The position numbers and the translations under genes were made by a program. Positions 26,302 through 35,103 of a DNA stretch of 64,000 bases are shown here, piece by piece; position 1 is the first letter of the stretch, and every line of letters starts with the position of its first letter. The notes beneath the pieces were generated by a model, which was not told the origin of the DNA, made no database searches, and saw nothing but the letters and a program-made list of their open reading frames with translations. The stretch covers positions 402,992 through 466,991 of the forward strand of contig NZ_JAFEVR010000008.1 of assembly GCF_017352375.1 (NCBI RefSeq). The letters are read 5' to 3'. Source of the stretch: Mycolicibacterium sp. S2-37 (lineage in GTDB: Bacteria; Actinomycetota; Actinomycetes; Mycobacteriales; Mycobacteriaceae).

Positions 26302-26556
26302 CTATCCGGCGTCGAAGTACGAACTCTCCAACATGTCGTGGACCGCCTTGGCGTGCACCCGGAACGACCGGCCCACCCGCACCGCGGGAAGTTCGCCGTT
26401 GTGCACGAGGCGGTAGACCGTCATCTTGCTGACCCTCATCAGGTTCGCCACCTCGGCGACCGTGAGGAATTGAGCTCGTGGCTGTTGACCGTCGGAAGCG
26501 CCGTCCCGCTTCCCGCCAGCCGAGTCACGTGCCGATGGCCCGTTCGTAGACGTCAT
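26302..26556 (-). CDS. excisionase/BldC-like DNA-binding protein (Rv0500A)
   Basis: 84 residues: a disordered N-terminal ~30 residues and a MerR/excisionase-type winged helix (QFLTVAEVANLMRVSKMTVYRLV, then LPAVRVGRSFRVHAKAV). Proteins of this family bind DNA as dimers or filaments. ATG 26556 is preferred to longer frames. The gene has its own -10 box (TATTCT 26636-26631) and an RNA hairpin in the leader. It lies downstream of proC and upstream of bS22, as in M. tuberculosis. Confidence 0.83.
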   Translation of the reverse strand: MTSTNGPSARDSAGGKRDGASDGQQPRAQFLTVAEVANLMRVSKMTVYRLVHNGELPAVRVGRSFRVHAKAVHDMLESSYFDAG

Positions 26557-26586
26557 CGCAACCCAATCCATCAGGCCCGGGCAGTT

Positions 26587-26608
26587 CCAGCGGCTTCCCC
26601 ACCGCTGG
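26587..26608. promoter_or_regulatory. stem-loop in the leader of the excisionase-like gene
   Basis: CCAGCGG (26587-26593) and CCGCTGG (26602-26608) form a perfect 7-bp stem with an 8-base loop. It lies between the TATTCT box (26636-26631) and ATG 26556, about 30-50 bases before the start. It may influence translation or serve as a processing site. Confidence 0.4.
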
Positions 26609-26693
26609 ACCCACCCGTGCATACACGAGGAGAATAGCGTGGCGGATGGGGTTACTGCGACGGGTGTGGGTTATTCAATCGCAAATCCATGAA

Positions 26694-27566
26694 CTACTCG
26701 GATGTAATTCCTAGCTGCTCAGAGCGGGTTTTCGCGGCTTCGACGGCGCTGGCCACTGCCGACCGCAAACCCCCGCGCTCCAGTTCCCGCAGCCCAGCGG
26801 CGGTGGTGCCGGCCGGCGAGGTAACCGTCGCACGCAGCTGAGCGGCGGTGGTGTCCATCGCAGTGCCCATCGCCGCGTCCCCCGCCGGCTGCGCCTCGTC
26901 GAGGCGTTCGAGCAGCATCGCCGCCGACCCCGCCATGGTCTGCACGACCAGATCGGTGGCCACCGTACGGGAGAGGCCGGCCGCGACGGCGGCGTCCACC
27001 AGCGCCTCGACCATCAGGAAGAAGTAGGCGGGTCCCGAGCCCGAGACCGCGGTCACCGCGTCCAGCTGTGATTCCGGGACGGTGATGACGCCGCCCACCG
27101 CATCGAAGAGTGCCGAGACCTCTTTGAGGTGCTCGGGGGTGGCGAATCGGCCGGGCGCCAGCGCGCTGACGCCGCCGCCGACGACGACCGGCGCGTTGGG
27201 CATGGCGCGGATGACCGGTGCCCCCGCGGGCAGCTTGTTCTCGTAGTAGGCGGTGGTCACCCCGGCGGCAACGGTGACGAAGACCTGCTCTGCGGTATCG
27301 GTCTCGGCATTGGCCGCCGCCGCGGCGATGTCGTCGATGACGTGCTCCACGTCGGCCGGTTTCACCGCGACGATCACATAGGTCGCGTTGTCGGTGGCCT
27401 CGACGATCGAGGTGACCAACACCGAGTGCTTCTCGGCGAGGAATTTCGCCCGCTCGGGATGCTTCTCGGCGACCACCAGATCCTTGACCTGCCGACCGGC
27501 GCGCAGCAGCCCGGCGAGCAGCGCCTCCCCCATACTTCCGCCACCGATGATCGCGATTCTGGCCAT
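26694..27566 (-). CDS. proC: pyrroline-5-carboxylate reductase
   Basis: 290 residues. IAIIGGGSMGEALLAGLLRAG is the NAD(P)-binding loop and the C-terminal domain has AVSGSGPAYFFLMVEAL and SPAGTTAAGLRELERGG, the family signature. It reduces pyrroline-5-carboxylate to proline in the cytoplasm. Corresponds to Rv0500 with the usual downstream HTH and bS22 genes. Confidence 0.96.
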   Translation of the reverse strand: MARIAIIGGGSMGEALLAGLLRAGRQVKDLVVAEKHPERAKFLAEKHSVLVTSIVEATDNATYVIVAVKPADVEHVIDDIAAAAANAETDTAEQVFVTVAAGVTTAYYENKLPAGAPVIRAMPNAPVVVGGGVSALAPGRFATPEHLKEVSALFDAVGGVITVPESQLDAVTAVSGSGPAYFFLMVEALVDAAVAAGLSRTVATDLVVQTMAGSAAMLLERLDEAQPAGDAAMGTAMDTTAAQLRATVTSPAGTTAAGLRELERGGLRSAVASAVEAAKTRSEQLGITSE

Positions 27567-27622
27567 GGCTCAAAGCATGGCATCACGACGATGACCCGAC
27601 CGACCCAGGCCCGCCTGTCGGC

Positions 27623-28444
27623 TTACTCGGCCGGGGGCACCATCGCCAGTTGCCGGGTCTGCACGACGATGCGGCCGGCGGAGTCGACCACGACGTGGTC
27701 CTCGTCGAACCACTCCTGGCCGATCTGGGTCGTCGTGCAGATCACCCGCAGCCAGCCGTCGGCGGGCCGGGCACGCAGGTATGCGGTCAGCTGCACGGTG
27801 GGCGCCCAGCCGAATCGGTTGACCCCGAACGTGACCGGCGCCGACACGTCCCCGCACAGCAGCGCGAACAGCACGTCGGGCGCGGCGTCGCGGGGCCGCA
27901 CCCAGTACTCGATGACCGGCGGTCCCCCGTCGGAGCGTGGCTGCATGGTCGTCAGCGAGGGACGGATGTCGCAACCGTGCGCGAGGTGCACGATGTCGGC
28001 CATCGGATGACCCGGTCCGATCGGTTCGAGTCCCGGCGGTGGATCCGGCGTCATCAGCGGCACCACCGGATTCACCGACAGCAGCGGTCTACCGTCGTGT
28101 TCGGGCTCGGCGAGGGTGATCGCCACCCGGACGGCGGTCCGATCCCCCTGATTGAGCTCCACGTCGATCAGCGACACTCGGCGGCCCCGCTTGCGGACCG
28201 TGGCCACCACCTCCATCGCGCCGGGGTCGGGCGCCCACAGAAAGTTCCCCGACACCGCGATCGGTTCCACACCTGTGTGCCCGTCGCCGCCGGCCTCGGT
28301 GCGGGCGGCTTTCGCGCACAGGGCCAACATCGCACCGCCATGCACCTTCGGACCGATCGTCCAGTGCTCGTTGAGCTCGCCGGCATAGCGCCCGTCGCCG
28401 AGCGCGCTCAGCGCCATGGCATCGGAGAACAGGGTGGATCCCAA
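27623..28444 (-). CDS. acyl-CoA thioesterase-like double hotdog protein (Rv0499)
   Basis: 273 residues. WTIGPKVHGGAMLALCAKAA in the first half and WFDEDHVVVDSAGRIVVQTRQLAMV at the end fit the TesB-like thioesterase superfamily (two tandem hotdog folds). It probably hydrolyses an acyl-CoA. The start is TTG 28444, supported by GGAGGA upstream; no ATG nearby fits better. Transcribed 16 bp after the isomerase-like gene. Confidence 0.8.
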   Translation of the reverse strand: MGSTLFSDAMALSALGDGRYAGELNEHWTIGPKVHGGAMLALCAKAARTEAGGDGHTGVEPIAVSGNFLWAPDPGAMEVVATVRKRGRRVSLIDVELNQGDRTAVRVAITLAEPEHDGRPLLSVNPVVPLMTPDPPPGLEPIGPGHPMADIVHLAHGCDIRPSLTTMQPRSDGGPPVIEYWVRPRDAAPDVLFALLCGDVSAPVTFGVNRFGWAPTVQLTAYLRARPADGWLRVICTTTQIGQEWFDEDHVVVDSAGRIVVQTRQLAMVPPAE

Positions 28445-28460
28445 GGGTGTCCTCCGTCGA

Positions 28461-29306
28461 TCAGCGCAGCAGATGGGTGCGGGCGAACTCCAGTGATTCC
28501 CGAAGCAGCGTTTCTCGTTCAGTTGCGGTCCGCGCCCCTGATGTCGTCACCTCGAGGATGACGTGACCACCGAAGTCACTGGCGGCGAGCATCTCGCAGA
28601 CTTCGACGGTGGGCTGGGTGCCCCGCCCCGGCACCAGGTGTTCGTCGGTGGACGCGCCGCTGCCGTCGCACAGGTGCAGATGCACCAGCCCGTCCCCCAT
28701 CCGGCGGGCCATGTCGATGGCATCGGTGCCCGCCGTCGCGGTGTGCGACAGATCCAACGTGTAGTGCGCGTGGTTGCCGTCCAGCGGATCGAAGGACGGC
28801 GCAAAGGCCGAGATCCCCGGACCGGGCCGGCCGCCGCGCTTGCGCATCCGTTCGATCGAGGTCTGACCCGCACCGAAGAAGCGGTCGGCGCGGAACGGGA
28901 ACATGTTCTCCACGGCGACCAGCACGTCGCTGCCCGCCTCCAGTTCGGCGACCTGTTCGGCGAAGCCCTCGGCGTAGCGGCGCTGCCACCGGAAAGGCGG
29001 ATGCACCACCACGGTCTGCGCGCCCAGTTGTTCGGCCGCGCGCACGCTGCGGTCCAGTTTCGGTATCGGATTCGCGCCCCACACCCGCTGTGAGATCAGC
29101 AGGCAGGGCGCGTGTACGGACAGCACCGGTACGCCGTACTGCTCGGACAACCGCTCGACGGCGTCGATGTCCTGGCTGACCGCTTCGGCCCACACCATCA
29201 GCTCGACACCGTCGTAACCCAGGCGTGCCGCGTACTCGAAAGCAGCCTCGGTCCTCAGCGGATAGACCGAGGCCGTGGAAAGACCGACCTTGATCGCGGG
29301 GCGCAC
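28461..29306 (-). CDS. sugar phosphate isomerase/epimerase-like TIM barrel (Rv0498)
   Basis: 281 residues of the xylose-isomerase-like / endonuclease IV superfamily. KVGLSTASVYPLRTEAAFEYAARLGYDGVELMV is the first strand-helix unit; metal-site candidates are the glutamate in LVAVENMFPF, the histidine in YTLDLSHTAT and GLVHLHLCDG. It likely isomerises or epimerises a small sugar or inositol derivative; the substrate is unidentified. It is 8 bp downstream of the Rv0497-like gene. Confidence 0.83.
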   Translation of the reverse strand: MRPAIKVGLSTASVYPLRTEAAFEYAARLGYDGVELMVWAEAVSQDIDAVERLSEQYGVPVLSVHAPCLLISQRVWGANPIPKLDRSVRAAEQLGAQTVVVHPPFRWQRRYAEGFAEQVAELEAGSDVLVAVENMFPFRADRFFGAGQTSIERMRKRGGRPGPGISAFAPSFDPLDGNHAHYTLDLSHTATAGTDAIDMARRMGDGLVHLHLCDGSGASTDEHLVPGRGTQPTVEVCEMLAASDFGGHVILEVTTSGARTATERETLLRESLEFARTHLLR

Positions 29307-29313
29307 CTGGCCG

Positions 29314-30498
29314 CTAGCCCGACTGCAGCAACGCCAGCGGCCCCAGGGTGACCAGCGCGCCGACAGCGACGGCGATCAGCGTGCTGCCGATGTCCTCGGT
29401 CTTGCGCACCACTCGCACACCCACCACGAGGCCGAGAATGACCAGCACCGACAGCACCAGCGCCACGATGTTGTTCCACTTCCATAGTTGGTCGAAGGCG
29501 ATGAACAGGCCCGCGCCGAAGGCGACCGCGAGGATGCACTGTCCCACGACCCACGCTCCACGCAGGAACCCGGACATGCGGCCGGGGCGTTCTGTGGCGA
29601 CCGGCTCCCGGTCGTCGTCCACATCGAGATCGACGACGTCCGCCGGCGCGTCGGGACCCCGGCGGGCCATGTCATCGGCGACTGATTGCCCGCCGAACAG
29701 CGGCCCCGCGGTCGAGCGGTAGTAGGACGGCGCCTTGTCGTCGTCCTTACGCTCGTTGTCGAGGTCGTCGTCGAGGTCGTCGTCATCCAGGTCGTCGTCT
29801 TCGTCGACCTCGAGCAGCGCCGGGTCGTCCAGCTCGATCGGCGGGTCGAGCAGATCGCCGTTGTCCAGGAAGTCGTCGTCCTCGTCGATCTCGACGACCG
29901 GATCCGGGCTCATCTCCTCGGCGCCACGGGGAGCCGACCCGCGCGAGGGGAACGACCACGGCCGGCGGCGCTGGGGCGTGAAGTCGACCGGATCGTCGAT
30001 GGCCTCCCGTGCCTGCAGGTGGGCCGCATAATCCGCTTCAGCGGTGTCGACGTCCCCGACGACGGCATTCTGGATGACCGTGTCCTCGGTGACCGTGTCC
30101 TCGACGGGAACCTCGGCCGTGGCGACCTCGTCGGTGACCGCGTCGGCAGGCTCATCGGCACGCTCATCGGCGACGGCCTCTTCGGCGACGGCCTCTTCGG
30201 GGACCTCCGCCTCGTCCGGCTCCTGCGGCGGCACCTCGGGGGTTTCCGGTTCGGTCGGTGCGACCTCCTCGACCGGCGGCTCCGGACTCTCCGGTTCCGG
30301 CGTCACGACCGGAATGGCACCGGTGCGGTCGGAGATGATCGGGATCTCGCCGGTCAGCTCGGCCACGGTGACCGCATCGGCATTTCCCCGGCGCCGCCGT
30401 CGCCGTCCACCCGCGGGAGGTGCGCCGATCGTGCCGTTCTTCGCCAGCAATTCGGCGACCGAGATCGGCCGGGTGCTGCTGTTGTCTGGTCCTGTCAT
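29314..30498 (-). CDS. acidic membrane protein (Rv0497-like)
   Basis: 394 residues. The first ~270 are cytoplasmic and strongly acidic (PEPESPEPPVEEV, EVPEEAVAEEAVADERADEP, and DDDLDDDDLDDDLDNERKDD); the last ~100 contain three transmembrane helices (VVGQCILAVAFGAGLFIAF, IVALVLSVLVILGLVVGV, STLIAVAVGALVTLGPLALL). Function unknown; the acidic tail may bind cations or basic proteins. Its start overlaps the ppx stop by four bases. Confidence 0.8.
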   Translation of the reverse strand: MTGPDNSSTRPISVAELLAKNGTIGAPPAGGRRRRRRGNADAVTVAELTGEIPIISDRTGAIPVVTPEPESPEPPVEEVAPTEPETPEVPPQEPDEAEVPEEAVAEEAVADERADEPADAVTDEVATAEVPVEDTVTEDTVIQNAVVGDVDTAEADYAAHLQAREAIDDPVDFTPQRRRPWSFPSRGSAPRGAEEMSPDPVVEIDEDDDFLDNGDLLDPPIELDDPALLEVDEDDDLDDDDLDDDLDNERKDDDKAPSYYRSTAGPLFGGQSVADDMARRGPDAPADVVDLDVDDDREPVATERPGRMSGFLRGAWVVGQCILAVAFGAGLFIAFDQLWKWNNIVALVLSVLVILGLVVGVRVVRKTEDIGSTLIAVAVGALVTLGPLALLQSG

Positions 30499-31526
30499 CG
30501 TGTGTTGCCGCCTCTGAGCCTGAGCGTCTCTCGTCCAGCATCTCGCACCGGGAGCTCCATCGCGGCCAGATTGTCGGCACCGCCGACGAACGCGGTGCCG
30601 TCGGCCTCGCTGTCGAGTTTCCGCAAGATCAATCCTTCCCTCAACGCCCAGGGACAGATGTCGACGGACTCGATGGAGAGCGCTTTCATACTCGCCTCAG
30701 CCACCAGGGCTCCCGCCACGATCTGTGGCGCCCGGTCGGCACTCACCCCTTCCAATTCCGCTCGATCAGCCGCGGTCATCCTAGAGATGAAGGCTATGAC
30801 CTGCCGCAGGCCGGCCGCCGTCAGCGTCCGTTTCACCCGCGGCCCGGCCGCGGACGGGGCGGCGCCGGTGAGCCGCGCGAGGCTGCGGAAGGTCTTCGAG
30901 CTGGCGACCGTCAGATCGGGGCTGCCCGCCCTGAGCACCTCGGCGCCGGCGTCGGCGAGTTCGGTGGCCAGCCAGTCGCGCAGCATCGCGACCCGGCGGC
31001 GTCCCGGCGGATCGTCGGACAGCCATTCGCGGGTGAGCCTGCCCGCGCCCAGGGGCAGCGAGAGCGCGACCTCGGGTACCTCGTCGACACCGTTGGACAG
31101 CTCCAGCGAGCCGCCGCCGATGTCGATGTTGATGATCCGGCCGGCGCTCCAGCCGTACCAGCGGCGCACGGCCAGGAAGGTCAGCCGGGACTCGTCGACG
31201 CCGCTGAGCACCTGCAGCTGGACCCCGGTCTCGGCGAGCACCCTGGCCAGGACGTCCTCGGAGTTGGTCGCGTCGCGGACGGCCGACGTCGCGAAAGCCA
31301 TCAGCTCCGCACAACCCGAACTGGCCGCGATCTTGGCGAACTCGTCGACGGTGCCGATCAGCCGGTCGGCGCCCTTGCGGGTGAGCTTGCCCGAGTTGTC
31401 GATCGCCTCGGCCAGCCGTAGCGGCGCCTTGGTCGAACTCATCGGGGTGGGGTGGCCACCACGGCGCGCATCCACCACCAGCAGGTGGACAGTGTTGCTA
31501 CCCACGTCGAGGACGCCCAATCGCAC
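30495..31526 (-). CDS. Ppx/GppA-family exopolyphosphatase (Rv0496)
   Basis: 343 residues of the ASKHA-fold Ppx/GppA family. VRLGVLDVGSNTVHLLVV is the phosphate-1 loop, INIDIGGGSLELS the phosphate-2 loop and the catalytic Glu lies between. It hydrolyses polyphosphate or guanosine pentaphosphate. GTG 31526 follows TAGGTT by six bases. M. tuberculosis Rv0496 is an established short-chain exopolyphosphatase; activity here is inferred. A polyphosphate kinase 2 gene lies about 21 kb away in the window. Confidence 0.9.
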   Translation of the reverse strand: MRLGVLDVGSNTVHLLVVDARRGGHPTPMSSTKAPLRLAEAIDNSGKLTRKGADRLIGTVDEFAKIAASSGCAELMAFATSAVRDATNSEDVLARVLAETGVQLQVLSGVDESRLTFLAVRRWYGWSAGRIINIDIGGGSLELSNGVDEVPEVALSLPLGAGRLTREWLSDDPPGRRRVAMLRDWLATELADAGAEVLRAGSPDLTVASSKTFRSLARLTGAAPSAAGPRVKRTLTAAGLRQVIAFISRMTAADRAELEGVSADRAPQIVAGALVAEASMKALSIESVDICPWALREGLILRKLDSEADGTAFVGGADNLAAMELPVRDAGRETLRLRGGNTR

Positions 31527-31538
31527 GACTCCAACCTA
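31527..31538 (-). promoter_or_regulatory. leaderless -10 box of the ppx gene
   Basis: TAGGTT on the minus strand (31538-31533), six bases before GTG 31526. Confidence 0.45.
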
Positions 31539-31606
31539 GACCGTCACCACCTGCGGCCCGCGCGCCGACACCCTGTCGATGCAGGGCAGCCGCCCGATGG
31601 TGGTAG

Positions 31607-31620
31607 TAGCGTTGACAATT
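31607..31620 (+). promoter_or_regulatory. leaderless -10 box of the Rv0495c-like gene
   Basis: TAGCGT at 31607-31612, eight bases before GTG 31621. It supports this start rather than the longer frame starting at 31579. Confidence 0.45.
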
Positions 31621-32397
31621 GTGACCGACTGCCACCCCGGCGAGGTCGAACTGGACTTCGCCCGCGAATGGGTGGAGTTCTACGACCCTGATGACCCCGC
31701 ACACCTGATCGCAGCGGACCTGACGTGGCTGCTGTCGCGGTGGACCTGCGTGTTCGGCACACCGGCCTGCCAGGGCACCGTGGAGAACCGACCCGACGAC
31801 GGCTGCTGTTCGCACGGAGCCTTCCTCTCCGACGACGACGACCGGGCGCGCCTTGACGATGCGGTCAAACAGCTCACCGCCGACGACTGGCAGTTCCGCG
31901 ACAAGGGGTTGGGCAAGAAGGGCTATCTCGAGATGGACGAGTACGACGACAAGCCCAACCTGCGCACGCGAAAGTACAAGGGCGCGTGCATTTTTCTCAA
32001 TCGGCCCGGGTTCCACGGCGGAATCGGCTGCGCACTGCACACCAAGGCGCTTGCCCTCGGCGTGGAACCCCTCACGATGAAGCCCGACGTGTGCTGGCAG
32101 CTGCCGATCCGGCGCAGTCAGGAGTGGGTGGAGCGGCCCGACGGGTCGCAGATCCTCAAGACCTGGATCACCGAATACGACCGGCGCGGCTGGGGTGAGG
32201 GCGGCGCCGATCTGCACTGGTACTGCACCGGCGATCCGGCGGCGCACGTCGGCGCGCGACAGGTCTACCAGTCCTACGGCCCCGAACTCACCGAGATCCT
32301 CGGTGAGAAGGCGTACGCGGAGCTGGCCGCGATGTGCAAGCGGCGCAGCGGTCTTGGGCTGATCGCCGTGCATCCCGCAACCCGGGCCGCGCAGTGA
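31621..32397 (+). CDS. conserved cysteine-rich protein (Rv0495c-like)
   Basis: 258 residues from GTG 31621, divergent from ppx. It has a cysteine cluster [24 protein letters not shown] and later [11 protein letters not shown] and HWYCTGDP, suggesting a metal-binding (possibly zinc or iron-sulfur) protein of the DUF3109-like type. No signal or membrane segment. Function unknown; it is conserved in mycobacteria next to ppx. The next gene overlaps its stop by four bases. Confidence 0.78.
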   Translation: MTDCHPGEVELDFAREWVEFYDPDDPAHLIAADLTWLLSRWTCVFGTPACQGTVENRPDDGCCSHGAFLSDDDDRARLDDAVKQLTADDWQFRDKGLGKKGYLEMDEYDDKPNLRTRKYKGACIFLNRPGFHGGIGCALHTKALALGVEPLTMKPDVCWQLPIRRSQEWVERPDGSQILKTWITEYDRRGWGEGGADLHWYCTGDPAAHVGARQVYQSYGPELTEILGEKAYAELAAMCKRRSGLGLIAVHPATRAAQ

Positions 32398-32702
32398 CCG
32401 CGCCGGGCGGGAGCCTGTTCCTGTTCCAGCTCAAGCCGCCGCGGGCCGACTTCGCGCAGACCATGACGACCGATGAACAGCAGGCGATGGCCGGGCACCA
32501 GGACTACTGGCGCGAACTGCTGGCCGCGGGCCGGGTGGTGGTCTACGGTCCGGTCGCCGATCCGGAGGGCGTGTGGGGCCTGGGCGTGCTGCGGGCCGCC
32601 GACCGTGCCGAGGTGCTCGAGATCGGTAACCGGGATCCGTCGGTGCTGGCCGGTGTCAACACCTTTGAGGTCTTCGAGATCATGGGCGGCATCACCGGCT
32701 GA
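32394..32702 (+). CDS. YciI-like ferredoxin-fold protein
   Basis: 102 residues. [43 protein letters not shown] and [14 protein letters not shown] match the YCII-domain dimeric alpha-beta fold with the His-Asp type motif at HQDYW. Such proteins bind small ligands or catalyse hydrolase steps; role unknown. GTG 32394 overlaps the upstream TGA, so the pair is translationally coupled. Confidence 0.77.
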   Translation: MTAPGGSLFLFQLKPPRADFAQTMTTDEQQAMAGHQDYWRELLAAGRVVVYGPVADPEGVWGLGVLRAADRAEVLEIGNRDPSVLAGVNTFEVFEIMGGITG

Positions 32703-32797
32703 CACCCGATTTGTCAAACGGTCGTCCACAGCGGCGGATTCATCAACAACGCGCTCGATCGGGCTCCCGGTCGATCCGGCGCGTCGGTGCCGCGGAC

Positions 32798-32810
32798 TAC
32801 ATTCGCCAGT
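32798..32810 (+). promoter_or_regulatory. leaderless -10 box of the DUF222/HNH gene
   Basis: TACATT at 32798-32803, seven bases before ATG 32811. A domestic-looking promoter for a gene of a repeat family. Confidence 0.4.
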
Positions 32811-34403
32811 ATGTTCGATCTGCTGGAACTACCGGATCGCGAGCTTTCGGGCGGCGCGGCGGTCGCGCAGTGGACGCGGGTCGAGAACGCTTCGGCCGCG
32901 CGGCGCTTGTGCGCCATCGCCGGGGTTCTCGAGCGCAGGCTGTCGAGCGTGGACGCCGCCGAACGCGAGCAGTGGTGCCTGGACACTTGGGCGGCGGTGA
33001 GTGCGGAGATCGCGGCCGCCATGGGAGTGACGTTGGGCGCGGCGTCACACCAGGTGGTGGTGGCCAAGGCGCTGGTGGACCGGTTGCCCCGGGTGGCGGA
33101 GGTGTTCGCCGTGGGCGCGGTGTCCTACCGCTTGGTCAACGCGATCGTCTTCCGCACCGCACTGGTCAAGAACGAGGACGCGATGGCGAAGCTCGACACC
33201 GAGCTGGCGGCTCACATCGCGGGCTGGGGATCGCTGTCCGCGGCCAGGCTCGACGGCGCGATCGACTACTGGATCGATCGCTATGACACGTATGCGTTGC
33301 GCCGGACGGAGATCGCAGCCCGACACCGTCACGTGAACTTCCACGTGGCCGACGGAAGCGGCGTCGGCACGGTGTGGGGCAGCCTGCTCGCCCACGATGC
33401 TGTCACGCTGGACCGTCGCCTCGATGCGATGGCCCGCGCGGTGTGCGATTCGGACGGCCGCGACCTCGAGCAGCGTCGCGCCGACGCATTGGGCGTCCTC
33501 GGCGCGGGCGGCGACCAGCTGGCGTGCGGTTGCGGACAGCCCGACTGCGCCGCGGCCGGTACCGATCCGAGCGCGGTCATCATCCACGTGATCGCCGAGG
33601 AGGACAGCCTCACCGACGGCAGCGACGCACAACTCGACGGGGCCGAGCCTGCGCGGCCGACAGCGGCAAAGCCCCTGCGCGAGCAGACGATCGGTGAAGC
33701 GTTCTGGCAGCCCGCCCCCAATGGACCCACCGATGCCGCACCGGCGGTGATCGTCGGCCACGGACTGCTACCCGCCCCGATGCTGGCGGTGGTGGCGCCG
33801 CGGGCGCTGGTGCGCAGGATCGTCCATCCGGGATCGAGCCCGGCCGAGCCGGGATACCGACCCTCGACGAAGCTCGACGAGTTCGTCCGGTGCCGCGATG
33901 TCACATGCCGCTTCCCGAACTGTGACGTGCCCGCATGGGCGTGCGACATCGACCACACGATCAGCTACCCATCCGGCCCGACACAGGCCGCGAATCTCAA
34001 ATGCCTGTGTCGCACACATCATCTACTCAAGACGTTCTGGGGTGCACCCGACGCCTGGCGCGACGAGCAACGGCCGGACGCAACGGTGATCTGGACGAGT
34101 CCCGACGGCCTGATCCACACCACCGAACCGGGCAGCCGGTTGCAGTTTCCGAGTCTGTGTCGCCCCACGGCGCCGGTCGTCGCGCGGGGGTCACCGACGG
34201 CGGCCGTGGGATGGACGATGCCCAAACGGGCCCGCACGCGTGAACAGCATCGGGCTGCCCGCATCGACGCCGAACGGCTGGCCAACGTCGCGGATCTGCA
34301 CAGATCGACGACACCGACACCACCGACGACACCGGCACCGATCGTCCCGCACGCCGGGCGGCGAGCCCCGCCGGCTGGACTCGGCGACCCGCCACCGTTC
34401 TGA
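32811..34403 (+). CDS. DUF222 + HNH endonuclease-type protein (13E12 family)
   Basis: 530 residues. The N-terminal ~330 are the DUF222 helical domain of the mycobacterial 13E12 repeat family; the C-terminus has an HNH nuclease signature (RDVTCRFPNCDVPAWACDIDHTIS, then NLKCLCRTHHLLKTF) with cysteine pairs and DIDH / CRTHH as catalytic and metal site. The gene stands alone, convergent with regX3, with no flanking repeat or integrase. It may be a former mobile DNA element or a domesticated nuclease; activity unknown. Confidence 0.86.
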   Translation: MFDLLELPDRELSGGAAVAQWTRVENASAARRLCAIAGVLERRLSSVDAAEREQWCLDTWAAVSAEIAAAMGVTLGAASHQVVVAKALVDRLPRVAEVFAVGAVSYRLVNAIVFRTALVKNEDAMAKLDTELAAHIAGWGSLSAARLDGAIDYWIDRYDTYALRRTEIAARHRHVNFHVADGSGVGTVWGSLLAHDAVTLDRRLDAMARAVCDSDGRDLEQRRADALGVLGAGGDQLACGCGQPDCAAAGTDPSAVIIHVIAEEDSLTDGSDAQLDGAEPARPTAAKPLREQTIGEAFWQPAPNGPTDAAPAVIVGHGLLPAPMLAVVAPRALVRRIVHPGSSPAEPGYRPSTKLDEFVRCRDVTCRFPNCDVPAWACDIDHTISYPSGPTQAANLKCLCRTHHLLKTFWGAPDAWRDEQRPDATVIWTSPDGLIHTTEPGSRLQFPSLCRPTAPVVARGSPTAAVGWTMPKRARTREQHRAARIDAERLANVADLHRSTTPTPPTTPAPIVPHAGRRAPPAGLGDPPPF

Positions 34404-34416
34404 TGACGAAGGCGCG

Positions 34417-35103
34417 TCAGCCCTCCAGCTTGTATCCCAGGCCCCGGACCGTGACCAGGTGCACCGGATTGGCCGGGTCGGACTCGATCTTCGAGCGCAG
34501 GCGCTTGACGTGGACATCGAGGGTCTTGGTGTCGCCGACGTAGTCGGCACCCCACACCCGGTCGATGAGCTGCCCACGGGTCAGCACGCGACCACTGTTG
34601 CGCATCAGGTACTCGAGGAGGTCGAACTCCTTGAGCGGCAACGTGATCTGCTCACCGTTGACGCTGACGACGTGCCGTTCGACATCCATCCGGACCGGAC
34701 CGGCCTCGAGCACGCCGTCGGGGATGCCGGAATCCTCGCTCTCGGCACCGCGCCGCAGCACCGCGCGGATCCGGGCGATGAGCTCACGCGCCGAGTACGG
34801 CTTGGTGACGTAATCGTCGGCGCCGAGTTCCAGGCCGACGACCTTGTCGATCTCGCTGTCCCGCGCGGTGACCATGATCACGGGGACACTCGAGCGCGCC
34901 CGCAACTGCTTGCAGACGTCGGTGCCGCTCATCCCCGGCAACATCAGGTCGAGCAGGACTATGTCGGCGCCGGAGCGTTCGAATTCGGCCAGCGCGGAAG
35001 GGCCGTCGGCGACAACGGTCGCCTCGAACCCTTCTTTTCGCAACAGGAAGGCCAGGGGATCGGCCAAGGACTCCTCGTCCTCCACGATCAACACACTGGT
35101 CAT
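34417..35103 (-). CDS. regX3: response regulator RegX3
   Basis: 228-residue OmpR/PhoB-type regulator. Receiver: [17 protein letters not shown] with D52 in [11 protein letters not shown] and lysine in [16 protein letters not shown]; winged helix: [20 protein letters not shown] and [11 protein letters not shown]. It controls the phosphate-starvation response with SenX3. Start ATG 35103 overlaps the senX3 stop by four bases (ATGA). In M. tuberculosis a MIRU-containing spacer separates the two; here they are directly coupled. Corresponds to Rv0491. Confidence 0.96.
   Translation of the reverse strand: MTSVLIVEDEESLADPLAFLLRKEGFEATVVADGPSALAEFERSGADIVLLDLMLPGMSGTDVCKQLRARSSVPVIMVTARDSEIDKVVGLELGADDYVTKPYSARELIARIRAVLRRGAESEDSGIPDGVLEAGPVRMDVERHVVSVNGEQITLPLKEFDLLEYLMRNSGRVLTRGQLIDRVWGADYVGDTKTLDVHVKRLRSKIESDPANPVHLVTVRGLGYKLEG

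Noticed and set aside
29686..31539. A 617-residue plus-strand frame opposite the acidic protein and ppx genes
   Set aside because: Antisense frame; Asp/Glu repeats read in reverse give Val/Ser/Arg runs.
32811..34403. Intact REP13E12 mobile element
   Set aside because: No flanking direct repeat, integrase or target duplication is visible, so only the DUF222-HNH gene is claimed.
34384..34430. Terminator hairpin between the HNH gene and regX3
   Set aside because: Only a 4-5 bp imperfect stem (TGACG/CGTCA) could be found, too weak to annotate.
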